DNA of 64,000 bases from Pascua guehoae (Eukaryota > Basidiomycota > Tremellomycetes > Trichosporonales > Trichosporonaceae): the NCBI GenBank assembly GCA_001600415.1, contig BCJX01000008.1:929679-993678 (forward strand), in the 5' to 3' direction. Shown here in pieces: positions 39,127 through 52,177 of the stretch (position 1 is its first letter; the number at the start of each line of letters is the position of its first letter). The notes below the pieces were generated by a model that was not told where the DNA came from, ran no database searches, and was given only the letters and a program-made list of their open reading frames with translations. The translations under genes and the position numbers were made by a program.

Positions 39127-40053
39127 CAATTAAAATGGGTCAGTCTCGTGGGCGGAGGTCAAGAGGCTCGAGTCACTTTTTCGCGTCATGCGTCTAGGTC
39201 CTGGTCTTGCTTGAGCCAGGTAGCTAGGTCGAAACTAGGCTCGACTGGTTCAAGTGGTGCGCTAGCGTGGTGGATCAAGTTGATCTCCAGGACCGGCGGA
39301 CGGGGGTATGGCCATTCTTTGATGGATATTGTTTCGGGCGGGGCGGTGTTCAAGCTACTGCCTACCAATGCAACAATGTTTGTTAGTCAGCACCGCATTT
39401 GTTCCAGGCTTGCGCTTATCCTCATGCCCTGGCGGTATGCTTACGCCCCCAAGCATGCTGCCTCAACCTCGCCCGAGGTTACCGTGACCCGTATTATGCT
39501 TGGCGCTGAGACTGGCGGAAACATAGGCGTAAACGTTACGCTGTTGGGTGCAACTGTGCCGTGCCGCTTGGCCAGGGCGAGACTGGATCTGTCCCTCGTT
39601 GGTCTCTGAACCCCGTTGCGCGGACCGTGGTTAGCGGCCATGGCTCAGCCATTGTCGTCATGTCTGGCAATATCATGAGGTGTAAATACGTATAGTAACA
39701 CCGAGACCTTGAACAAGTCTTCGACCTCGGCCCCACTGGCAACGACTGGCATGACGCACGACGTGTAGCACCGTACGCAGCCAAAGCGGCCAGCTTGATA
39801 GTCATGCATGAGTAAACGCTGAGCATTCATACCGACAGGTTCACGAGGTTTTGTCATGTGATACGTTTCTCCTGCCACTTGTCCTCCCACAGACCCCACA
39901 CGACGAGTAACATCTCAACCCTCGTCCAACACAAGTATCGCCCCATCTATCGCCACACCACGCATCCATCGCGCCCGCCCCACTCTCCCCACCCACTCTC
40001 TCCACCCACTCTCCCCACCCACCCTTCCCCGCCCGCACCCCCCACTCCCCCTC
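39127..40053. other. Intergenic
   Basis: 0.9 kb after the tRNA gene; a T run at about 39176-39181 could serve Pol III termination only if closer signals are absent. The end (39900-40040) is CCCAC-rich. No gene recognised. Confidence 0.4.
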
Positions 40054-40764
40054 TCACGCCCCGTACGCGGCATCAAAAAACGCCAACTCGAGCTCGACAG
40101 CCCGCACAAACATCTCCTCCATCCTCGCGCGCGTCGCCGGATCCGCAGCGGCAGCGATGCGATCCGTCTCGCTGACGAGGAGGGTGACCCAGGCCTCGAA
40201 CGCGGGCCCCCGGTGGAGCTCGATCCACTCCGCGTGCACCCAATCGTTTGGGGTTGGCTTTGGGTCCGCGGGGGTGGCCCAGTCGAGGTACAGCCACTCG
40301 GCGACGAGGAGGACGGTGAGGGCTGAGGGGTAGTCGGTGCGCGCGGCGTGCATGAGGTCTAGGAAGGCGAGGGTGGGTGGGAGCGGCGTGGGAGCCGGAG
40401 CCGGGGCGGTGGATGTGGCTGCGGATTCGGCTGCCGAAGTGGATGTGGATGCGATCGGAACCGAGCCAGAACCCGTGCCCGGGGCCAACCTCGCGAGGGC
40501 GCGCTGGAAATACCCGTCCTCGTCCGTCGCGACCAGCCCCAGCTGCCGCGCAATGCTCATGCGCGCACTGGGCGAGTCGGAGTGGCTCACCGCCGCGCCC
40601 ATGAGCGCGACAAAGGCGTCGACAAACTGAAAGTCCTGCGAGAGGTACGTGTACATGACCTTTGGGGGGACGGCGCCCGCCCAGAGGTCGGCGACGAAGC
40701 GGTGCGAGACCGCTGCTGTCCAGGTTGGCGAGGTGCGGGTGCGGAGCGTGCTGGTGAAGCTCAT
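40054..40764 (-). CDS. TENA/THI-4 family protein (TENA_E type)
   Basis: 236 aa, single exon, an all-helical haem-oxygenase-like fold. TENA proteins hydrolyse or salvage thiamin-related pyrimidines such as aminopyrimidines and formylaminopyrimidines. Family features: FVADLWAGAVPPKVMYTYLSQDFQFVDAFVALMGAAV at the N-terminus, VLLVAEWLYLDWA in the middle and VRAVELELAFFDAAY at the C-terminus (conserved Glu and aromatic pair). The active-site Cys of classical TenA, expected just before the middle WLY, is absent and replaced by AE, which places it in the Cys-less TENA_E group. An Ala/Ser/Thr/Pro-rich insert of about 40 residues after the second conserved block is unusual. The start at MSFTST is preferred to an upstream in-frame start because the leader is only Pro/Ser/Thr. 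No obvious link to the aromatic genes. Confidence 0.85.
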   Translation of the reverse strand: MSFTSTLRTRTSPTWTAAVSHRFVADLWAGAVPPKVMYTYLSQDFQFVDAFVALMGAAVSHSDSPSARMSIARQLGLVATDEDGYFQRALARLAPGTGSGSVPIASTSTSAAESAATSTAPAPAPTPLPPTLAFLDLMHAARTDYPSALTVLLVAEWLYLDWATPADPKPTPNDWVHAEWIELHRGPAFEAWVTLLVSETDRIAAAADPATRARMEEMFVRAVELELAFFDAAYGA

Positions 40765-41485
40765 TGTGGGTGGGTGTGGGGATGGGGTGGGGGATGGGTG
40801 TGGGGGAGTGGGCGATGGGGTGGGACACAAGTGGTTGTGGAGTGGTGGAGAAATAAATGAGATGGAAACGTGGGCCTTGGTTGTGGAATGGTGGAATGGT
40901 GGGGTTGGGGCGGTTTGGACGAATCAGGGTCGAGCGGATAAGATAGCGGATAAGGGCGCAATCTGCTTCCGGGGTGGGGTGACTGGGCAGACTCGTAGTA
41001 CTCGTACATGTTTACAGCGTCAATGACGCGCCCGACTGTGGCGCTGCGTATGCTCTGGCTGTGTCGTGCAGTCTTGGCACAGGAGGTCAGCAGATGCGTC
41101 CCCCAGTGTGCCGGCGCCTGGTCGTGGGAAGACGGCGTGTGAGGTTTAAGACAGCGCCGATGGCGTCACAGCTGGAATGCCCAGTTGGGGTCAGCCTGGC
41201 ACATGGTAGTGTCTTTGTCCATGTCTAAGAGAACGCCATGGCTTAGTGTCGCATCGGATCGTCCTTGAACCCTGTAAGTCTACCATCGCCCCCGAGTGCT
41301 CATACGCTCAAACGTGCGTTGCGGTGGTAGGATCTTGGTGGGAGCCCAGAGCCGATGATTGGAAGCAGGGGGATTGTGCAGTAGCCGTCAGAACGGTTGC
41401 GACTGCCTCCAGGGTGGCCTGGGGTATGCTTGGCCCAAAGCTTCGGGTCTTCTGCCTTGCGAGATGGTACAGCCTCCGTCAAAAA

Positions 41486-41588
41486 GGTCCGTTAAGCGGC
41501 GCAGGGATGCCGTGGCATGCTGCTCCGAGGTGCTGCTGAGATGAGCGTTCGGCAGCACGAGACAGTATCACCATGCGCTTAACGGACC
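41486..41588. mobile_element. MITE-like foldback element
   Basis: Terminal inverted repeats GGTCCGTTAAGCG and CGCTTAACGGACC flank about 75 bases whose core GCGCAGGGATGCCGTGGCATGC resembles the core of the elements near 59.2 and 61.1 kb. No coding capacity. Confidence 0.55.
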
Positions 41589-43053
41589 TGATCGACGGAT
41601 GCTGTACGAGTCCCAGTGTATGGGCATGGGGCAACACAGTGTCAGTCATAACCTTTCTGACGGCGACTGTATGTCAGTCGCTTGGGCTACAGCACAAAGC
41701 AGCAAGATGTCAGGGCCGCGCAGCGTGCATTCGGGCGGGGTCTGTGAGCATGGTTCAGCATGCCAAGTTGGGCGTCCTCAATGAAGTCCGAGCGCAACGT
41801 CGGCGTCTTTTGGGCCTGCGCACGGGCGTGGTCCCGGCACGATCTGGGCTGGGGCTGTCATCTGTGGGCCGTGCTGAGGCTGTAACGAGAGGGAGACATC
41901 TGCTTCCCGGGGCTGCCTCGGGGCCATACAGAACAAAACGAGAAAATGAGCCCTCGCTGGGTCCCCAAGTTACTTGCACCAGAAACGTTGCCGCTACACG
42001 CACAACAGGACAACCCCGTAGCCGCAGGCGCGTCCCGAGAGTTTGAAGACTGGGCAGATCTCGGGTCCGCGCACAATACGCGTTGGCAGTGCCTGATGAG
42101 GATACAATGAGCAGGGAATGAAGTGCGCATCAGCAGACAACGTCAGCGTGGCCACTTGTTGTACCGCTGCATAGATCTGGCGAGTGTCCATGCGCAACTT
42201 TGCCTGTACGAAAGCTCCAAGTGGCAGTCTCAAGACTTGCTAGGCACACCTGTAGCGAGTCGCCCTTGTTTACTGCACTACATTTTCCTCTGACACCGCC
42301 ACGTTACAGCTTCGACCTGGGGTGGGGCCAAGGGCTGTCCCGGTGTTCCCCACTCGGAGCCCAGCATTGGGGCAGAGACACAGCACCCGCTACATGGGGC
42401 GACAGTGGCCTCAGCAGGGCATTGCTTGTACCTCGTCGCTTAGCAGCTTGCACCCCACAACATCTCCCCGCCACAAACACGAGTATGCACCGCCCCGCCC
42501 GACAACCCCACACTGGACACACCACGCGCAAAGCCACAAACACATCTTCGCGTCAGCAGTGCACACGAAACGCAGCAACCTCCCGCATCATGTCGCCAGG
42601 ATCGGAAGTGGGCCCGCTGCACGCCGAATGGGAATGGCCCGAACGGACAACCAAAAAGTTGGAATTAGCCCACCACCGGCCAACTCGTCCTGAAAGTCAA
42701 CAGTTCACAGAGTCGGGTGGGCGCGAGCCAGGCACTGCTGTGGCTCCGACATGTTGGTGCCTTGGGGATTACATCGGGTCAACGAGGCACGGCGTAAACG
42801 CAGTTCGCACCCGACCCGTTGTGCGACGCCCACGTGGTGAGCTTTTTTGTGCTTTTTGTGCTTTTTCGGGGCCCGATCGCGGGGCCTGGCTCCGGCTGCC
42901 AAAGTCGACGTCTCCGTCTCGGACGGATTCTCGGCGTCTGCTCTACGTGACGCCAAGAGACGAAATGCTACATCCGCTCCACCCAGAGCCTCGGGGTGAA
43001 GGCGGGCTCTGCCCCAGAAGCCAGACAGAGCACGAGGTCGCGCAATATCAAGC

Positions 43054-43078
43054 ACCATGGTACCACCGGTACCATGGT
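43054..43078. repeat. Perfect 11-bp inverted repeat
   Basis: ACCATGGTACC-ACC-GGTACCATGGT. Each arm is itself nearly palindromic. Confidence 0.85.
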
Positions 43079-44200
43079 CTAGAGTATGTGGCAGGCTGCA
43101 GGCGACAGCCTCCTAGGCTGCCTGTAAGACTGTCAATCACGTCCTTTGATCACTGACATTGATACGGACCACGACTGCCTAGGCAGGCAGACGTGCCGCG
43201 GTTGTCCAACATCCGTCGGGATGTAGCTCGTCCCGTTTACAACAGGCCTATTGAGCAACTAAGCTACAGCAATAGTGCTGCGCGTATGCATGCAAAGTAT
43301 GCCACCTGATCAGTGATCGGTCACGAGGGCAGCGGGCAACGGGCAACGGGTCGCGAGCACCGAATGGCACCGTGGGTAATTTGATCCAAGAGAGGCAAGA
43401 GGGCAGGCATTCCGACGGCCAGTGGAGTACGGCCAGCACGGTATGGTGCTTGCCCGCTGGTTGGGGGCTGGGGTCGCATCCAGTCGCTGGTCGAGTATTT
43501 CGAGGATTCTGATGCTGGGCGGTGTGCCACATGTCTGTCGTCAGGAATGTACGTTAGACGTTTGACGCGTCACCCCATTGTCCCCATTAGCCATTCTTGT
43601 CGGCTCGGTATTCATTCTCTCGGCAAGGCATGCCCCCCCGCAAAGTGCCAAAGCCCGAATGCCCACCCCCCTCACCCCGCCCTGATTGCCCCCGTCGATT
43701 GCCCCCCCGCCGGCGTGTGCTCTTCGGGTCCAGATTTGGGCATCGGAAGGCTCCGACGCCTCGGTCGGGGGCTCCGACCATCACTCACAGGAACAATCGA
43801 TGCGGGGCGCCATGATCCATCCTAACCGGTTCATTGTCCTCACTGCCTGCGGCCATTGTGGGGGTTAGTCGCGCGTCACGGTTCATACCCAAACCTCGAG
43901 ACCTCGAGACACATTCCAGAGCATGCTGTACCGGTGTACCGTACCGGGTGGCGCTTGTCATGGCGGCAGCGGCGTTGGCGAGACGAACGAGACGTACGGG
44001 CTTGGCCGCAGCACGCGCCTCCACCTGACCTTTGTCCCCCGCCCGATCCTGTCCTGTGATCCTGTTCCACACTTGGCACCTTGCACCGTCGTCGCCGCTC
44101 CGTTTACACTACGCCGCTGGCGGTTGTGTTTTTTTTTTTCTTCTCGTCGTGTCTCCGAACTCACTACTGTGTCACACCTTAGACATCTCGGATCAGAGAC

Positions 44201-44208
44201 ATATATAA
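44201..44208 (+). promoter_or_regulatory. TATA box of phenol hydroxylase gene
   Basis: ATATATAAA about 195 bases before the start ATG (44403), followed by a C/A-rich leader, consistent with a strong inducible promoter. Confidence 0.6.
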
Positions 44209-44339
44209 ACGACATCTTGGTCCGACCACTGACATTGCTCCAGAACATCAGCAACCGAGTCGGCTCCCCACCACTCCCAAGCACACACCAAACCACGCCA
44301 CCTCACGACCCAACACGCCCGCCTCCCACACACACTTGA

Positions 44340-46610
<2,271 letters not shown>

Positions 46611-47198
46611 ACGGAGCGGAACGAAAAGCAAAAACAAAACTGACGACGGTTGGGAGATGATTGTGAACAAGTTTGTACGAGTACAGTGTTGGTATGCAGG
46701 CATACGAGATCAAGTGCAAGTGTTGTCTCTGTGATTGAACTGTGGGACAAGTACGTGTTGAGACTAGTAAAGTTTACGACAAGAGTCAAGGGTGGCTCGT
46801 ACTGTATCCTCAACGTTTACCAGAATTCTCCTAGGTGGTCCGGCATTTGCTTGACGAGCGTCACGGCCACCAAAGTTTGTTTCTGCTGACGAGCAACACA
46901 TTCCCTTTCCATCAGGAGCAACCACTTTTCTTTTGCTTCTGCCACACCGATACGTCCTGCTCGTCGTCCAGCACGCCTCCTAGCATTGTGGTTGAAAGTC
47001 CATTCTACTTTATGAGATGCAACACCAACGTCCACTCTTTCCAAAGATAACAATTGCCCAAGCCTTGTTTACGTCATACACCCTTTCCTCCACTCTTGGT
47101 CGTGCCTGGCAACACGGCCATGGAGCAACCCAAACTCACCACCATGTGCATTCTCCTTCCTTTGTTCGCTTCCCTCCTTCACTTCCACTCCATTCGCC
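46611..47198. other. Intergenic between tandem plus-strand genes
   Basis: About 590 bases of 3' flank of phenol hydroxylase and pyrimidine-rich leader of the next gene. Nothing else seen. Confidence 0.5.
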
Positions 47199-48476
47199 AT
47201 GTCGTCTCTTAGCCTCACCGTAGATGACTTTGATCCACTAGTGGGCTACTCTAACTATGACGAGTGGCAGACGCCCAATCCCCAGGACCACCCAGACTGG
47301 TACAACCAGACCCAGGAGGTAACAGGCATGCCATGGCATCAAGGTGAGTTGCGCCGACGTCGAGCCGTGACGACTATGCTGGAAGGAAGAGCAAAGGTAG
47401 AGACGCAAGGCTGACCGCAGCGACGTATCACTATACGACGGTGGATGGCGCCGAAGCCTCGTTCAACTTTACAGGTGCGTGGTGTTGCACTGCCTAAGAA
47501 CCAGCGCAGCCGCTGACGGTGGCCAGGGAAGGCTGTGTCGATCTACGGCGCGGTGGGCCCCGCCGAGTCAAACTACACGGTCACAATTGACGCGTCGTCG
47601 TCCAACCCCATCACGTCGACGCAGCAGACTGCCAATGCCACAGAGGGCCGTACGCTGCTGTACACCACTAGCGAGCTCGAGTTTGGCCAGCACCAGCTCA
47701 CAATCACAAACCACGGCAGCGGCCTGCTGCTCGACCTCTTCGAGGTGCCCGTCGACATTGGTGCTGATGGGTAAGCTCACTCGTCCGGATACTGAGCTGA
47801 CCTCAGCGCAACGGTGACCAACACGACGCTCGACGACCGCGCGCCCGAGATCCAGTTCTCGGGCGACTGGACGCAGCAGAACGGCGACAACTTTTTCAAC
47901 CAGACGTCGACGTACACTAGTGGACCGAGCAACGCCCTCGAGCTCAACTTCTCTGGTGAGCTATGCAACTGTCGTGTTTACTAACCCCAGGCTCGGCAGT
48001 GTACATCTGGGGCGATCAGGTCAATGACCACGGCGAGTACGCCGTCTCGATCAACGGGTCCGCGTACGGCACGTACACTGGCCGCTCGGGCTGTGGTGGC
48101 GGGTACGCAAAGTTCTGCGAAAAGCTGCACGGCCTCGCGTTCTTTGCAGGCTACCTCCCCGAGGGTAGTCATACGCTGCGGATCGAAAATCTCGGTCCGA
48201 GCGAGGGCAACAAGACCTTCTTTGGTGAGCTGTTTGTCTCCCAGTATGGGCTTCAGCTGACAGACAGACTTTGACTACCTCGTGTACTCGACGCCTAGCC
48301 AGTACGCTGCCCAGAGCGTCGGTGCGGGCAACACCACGGACACAGGTGGCTCGTCGAGCACTCTCTCGCCTTCCTCCACCGCGACGGACTCGTCGTCCGG
48401 TGCCAGTCCTCTCGACATGGGCACTGGCGCGCTCGCGTTTGTGCTCGGTGCCTGGGCGCTGCGCAAGCTCATGTAA
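47199..48476 (+). CDS. Basidiomycete two-jelly-roll-like surface protein
   Basis: Six exons (47199-47343, 47421-47474, 47527-47770, 47807-47955, 47991-48224, 48268-48476) give 344 aa in frame. It has two similar beta-sandwich-like halves: the first with YHYTTVDGAEASFNFTGKAVSIYGAVG, the second with EIQFSGDWTQQ and ALELNFSGSAVYIWGDQVNDHGEYAVSINGS. Many N-glycosylation sequons (NQT, NFT, NYT, NAT, NTT, NGS, NKT) imply passage through the secretory route. A Ser/Thr-rich stalk follows and the chain ends in a hydrophobic segment (MGTGALAFVLGAWALRKLM) that could be a membrane or GPI anchor. No clear signal peptide is visible at the chosen start, so an upstream exon may be missing. Proteins of this layout are common, functionally unassigned basidiomycete surface proteins. 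Confidence 0.75.
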
Positions 48477-49234
48477 ATTGTTGATAGATGCGTAGGTAGG
48501 TGTTGATAGAGTATGGACCATGCATGCAGGCTGTGTTGTGCACTGGTGTTGGGGGTGGTGGCGTGGTGGCAGCCGTGCTGGGTTGTACCGAAGTGGAAAT
48601 GGACGCGTCGCGGAACGCGGGCTCGGGAGTGAAATGTCTTGGCGCACAGACCGTCAGTAGCGTGGATTGGATCAACAACAATATCGACCAAGATACACGT
48701 CACCCACCATCAGTTGTTGCCCATCCTCCGATTCCTCCATCCCTCCTTTGACCTCATCATCTTGTCTATTAATCGCATCCCCATCTTGCTCATTCCATCT
48801 TGCTCATTCCATCTTCCACCCTCCCCCTTCCAACAACCAACAACGGAACGATCCATCAAACTACCACCAACGACTACCACCCGTCGAGTCCTCGACGCGT
48901 CGACAAGGCACGGCCCCTCATCACCCCGAAACCTCACGGACTCCTTCCTCCAACGCTTTCCCCGCACACGCTTCTCGCTATTACGCGCCGCGTACGCCTT
49001 ATCCACGCATTGCCTGCCTAATAACACCGACCACGAACGCGCTATCTACCGGCGGCCTGAGGTCTTCCTCTGACACCTGCTTCATACGTTGCGACAGAGT
49101 TCGCATCTACCCAAACCCCTTCCTCGGAGACTTTCCCCACACCGCACACCAGCCGACATCAACCCCCCGTCTCCCCCCACCCCCCACCCTCTCCACACAC
49201 ACACCCCGACATCCCACAACGCACCACACAAACG
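48477..49234. other. Intergenic with CT-rich leader
   Basis: About 750 bases; the last 550 are rich in CCT/CAT and lack G, typical of a promoter and 5' leader. No gene recognised. Confidence 0.5.
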
Positions 49235-50719
49235 ATGAACGCGGTCGACCACCAGGCCACGAGCGCCTTTGCGCAACTCCCGCTCGAGGTGTTTACGCGC
49301 ATCACGCGGCACGTACCTACAACCTCGCTATGCCAGCTACGCCTGACATGCAAGATCGTCGAGAACAAGGTCCTCGGGGCGTTTGCGCACGAGTTCTTCC
49401 GCAAAAAGCAGTTCATGGTCACGACGCGGTCGCTGTCTGCTCTGGTCGAGATTGCAAAGCACCCGACGTTTGGCCCCGTGCTGCAGCACCTCATCATCGC
49501 GACGGACCGACACAGCACTGCGAGCTGGCACCAAAAGACGAGTCCGTGGACGGACGAGGAGTGGACTGCGTGGAAGGATGCTTCGGGAGACCAAGACTCT
49601 CTGATCAACACGGGCATGTGGCGCGAGTACCTTGAAGAGGCGCTGCTTGCGTTACCCAACCTGCGTACGATTGACATTCGCGACTTCAACTCTACGACTC
49701 GCTATCGGGACGGCCAGAGTACCGAGTGGCATAGCTATGGTGCTATGACAATACACGAAAAGACGGGCATGCTCTTTGGCATGGATGGGCGTCGGGACCA
49801 GTGGCTCGACACAATCTTCCAGGTTACGCTGCTGGCCATTGCCAACACGGGTGTGTGTCCGCCCAACCTCGAAGTGATCCCGCGAATGTGTTCCCTTTCG
49901 GCCAATGCATTCTACCTCCCACCCCGCTTCAAGGCGTCTCTCGAACCACACCTCGCTTCCCTTACAAAGCTCCACCTCGCTTTCAGTGCACCCAACACGC
50001 ATACCAACCTCAATATACCAAACCTTCAACACTTTCTCAATGCGACACCCAACCTCAAGTCGCTCCGTCTCAACATTTTCAGCGCACGGGACAGAGCTGC
50101 CGTTCCATTCTTGGAATGGCTTGCACAACCATCACAACCCGTTTCTACGACAGACGGTACCAGCAAGGCCGACTCCCCTAGGTGCCCTTCACCGGCGCTC
50201 GCGCATCTCGAGGACCTCAGCCTCGGCTTCTTTACCGCAGACCTCTCGGTGATTGAAGCGCTCTTGACAAAGTTTGGCCCGACTCTCCGCAAGGCCAGCC
50301 TCTGGAGAGTCACTCTTAGCCCTCCCGATGTCAATGCCAACGCGTGGCAGCTGCTCGTGGCCGGACGCTCTGGTACACCACTGCGCGAGCTCGAAATCGG
50401 TGAACTTTCCCAGTGTCTGCCGACCGACTATTATGCCGCCTTGCCTGTCAAGTGCGTGTCGGGAAAGGTCAGAAAGACCATCCGCGCGTACCCTGGCGAG
50501 GACCCGTGGATGGAGGCGTCAAAGGACCTGGTCATTGTAAAGCGTGAGTCGTTGTTTGTTACTTGACTAACAGGTCCAGCACCGCCACCACCCTCTTACT
50601 CGGACGAGGATGACGAGAGCGGTGACGAGGATGAAGATGAGGATGATGAGGACGACGAGGGTGACGAGGATGACGAGGACGGCGACAACGAGAACGAAGG
50701 GAACGACAACGGCGACTGA
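49235..50719 (+). CDS. F-box protein with acidic C-terminal tail
   Basis: Probable substrate adaptor of an SCF ubiquitin ligase. Exon 49235-50543 and a final exon from 50580 to 50719 give 482 aa. The N-terminus FAQLPLEVFTRITRHVPTTSLCQLRLTCKIVENKVLGAFAHEFFR is a recognisable F-box. The rest is leucine-rich-repeat-like, with NLRTIDIRDF, SLTKLHLAF, NLQHFLNATPNLKSLRLNIF, HLEDLSLGFF and LRELEIGEL. The last exon encodes PPPPSYSDEDDES followed by an almost purely Asp/Glu tail. The last intron offers two acceptors six bases apart (before GTCCAG or after it), so isoforms differing by two residues are possible. Substrate unknown. Confidence 0.85.
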
Positions 50720-52177
50720 GCCCGCTGCCATATCCTGTAGCTATAACCTGTTCTCCCTGCCCTGCCATGTCTATTGTCGCTCACTTGATCGTGCCCAAAG
50801 CATTTGTTTCGACTCATGTACTGCCCAAAGCCTTTGTTTCGACTGATGTACTGTATGACTCGACGCAACAACTAGAGCCCAGCTCCGCAACAGCCACCGT
50901 CTGGTCATGGGTGACGTACTTTGCACCGGGCACCTTGCATCCCAGTTGAAGGCATGTTAGGTGCAACCTGGGAGGAGACGGATTGTGGACGATCATGGTC
51001 GCTCATAAAGGGAAAGGATCAAAATCGCCCATGCATCCATTTCTAGATGGTATGGTGGGATTTCTGTTCCAGAATGTCTTTGGCCCTTCAAGGGACCATT
51101 GCAGAGAGACGCATCGTGATGCGCAACTAGTCTTGTACGCCTGCAGCCCGCTGCCTGCGTCGATGGTGTCGTGGTCTCGTGGCTAATCCGCCCTCTTCAT
51201 CGTCCACACGGTTCCCCGCTCACGAGTCGAGTATTCGTACATTACGAACCCCAAGACAATACACGGAGGGGGGCTTCGATGTAAAACCCGCCTCGTGTAA
51301 AGTTTCAGAGTACAGTATCGGAGTATGCCCCAGCCACGCGGTTATCAAAGCATGCGATGGGTGGTAACCATCGCTTCCTCTGTGCTTACCGACTGCAAAA
51401 TAAGAGGTATGGCAAGGCATCACGCCTTTGCACGACGTGCAGCACACATCCATGCCCTCCCCGATCCCCACCCCAGACCCCTCACGCCCCACCAGTATCC
51501 ATAACATGCTCTATCTTACCGGTACTCCACCTCCTCAGCTCCTTCCTCTTCCACCCGTGGGCAGCAGTCTCCTCGGTGCCTCTCGGCCCTCGGTGCGTCT
51601 GCAAGTCGGGTTAATCATCCATAACACAATGCTCAATGTTGACGAGACTCATTGACTGACTCGTGTTCGAACACATGCGGCCGAATTGGCAAGGATCGTA
51701 CGCAATCAACCTTCATCAATCGTCGAGGATCACAGAGGGAGATTGTTTGTGGCAGTCTCATGCCAACGCGACTACGGGCAGCATGATATGACCGTCCCAC
51801 TCGAGGACCATTCAGAGACAAGGGCGACAAGCATCGTGACGCACACAACTAGTTTTCGTACAAGGTCTGCAGCCTCCAGCCTGCCTCGTCTTTCCCATTG
51901 GACAGAGGAAGATTGGTGACAGGGTCCATCCAACTGCTGTACAACTACGAGCAGCATTATTACACCTGACACTACTTATTGTTGTAGACGACGTTGCATG
52001 AGGGGATACGGAGCGACGAGCGAGGTATTTCAGTACTAGAGACGCGGCGAATATCAATGCCGACGTCGGCGCGTGGCGCCGCCCCTCGGGAAGAGGGCGA
52101 GGCTGAGCGTCGGAAACCTCAGATTACAACACTTATTAGAGTGTGTATATTCCCTCTCACTGGTATCGCGCGCCGCC
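50720..52177. other. Intergenic between convergent genes
   Basis: 1.46 kb with no gene recognised, apart from the tandem duplication at 50793-50852. Duplicated GCAACTAG / GGGACCATTGCAGAGAGACGC-like and CATTCAGAGACAAGGGCGAC-like passages near 51095-51125 and 51808-51830 hint at old degenerate repeats. Confidence 0.45.
50793..50852. repeat. 30-bp direct tandem duplication
   Basis: Two adjacent 30-bp copies (GCCCAAAGC-W-TTGTTTCGACT-S-ATGTACT pattern) with two mismatches, in the 3' flank of the F-box gene. Confidence 0.9.

Noticed and set aside
38659..39609. 316-codon open frame on the plus strand
   Set aside because: It runs straight through the tRNA-Leu gene and shows no conserved-looking protein segments.
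42200..43156. 318-codon open frame on the plus strand
   Set aside because: No domain, mixed composition and short-repeat content; looks like chance in non-coding DNA.
51655..51680. TGTTCGAACA resembling a tRNA T loop
   Set aside because: It is only a short palindrome; the flanking bases do not form a T stem.
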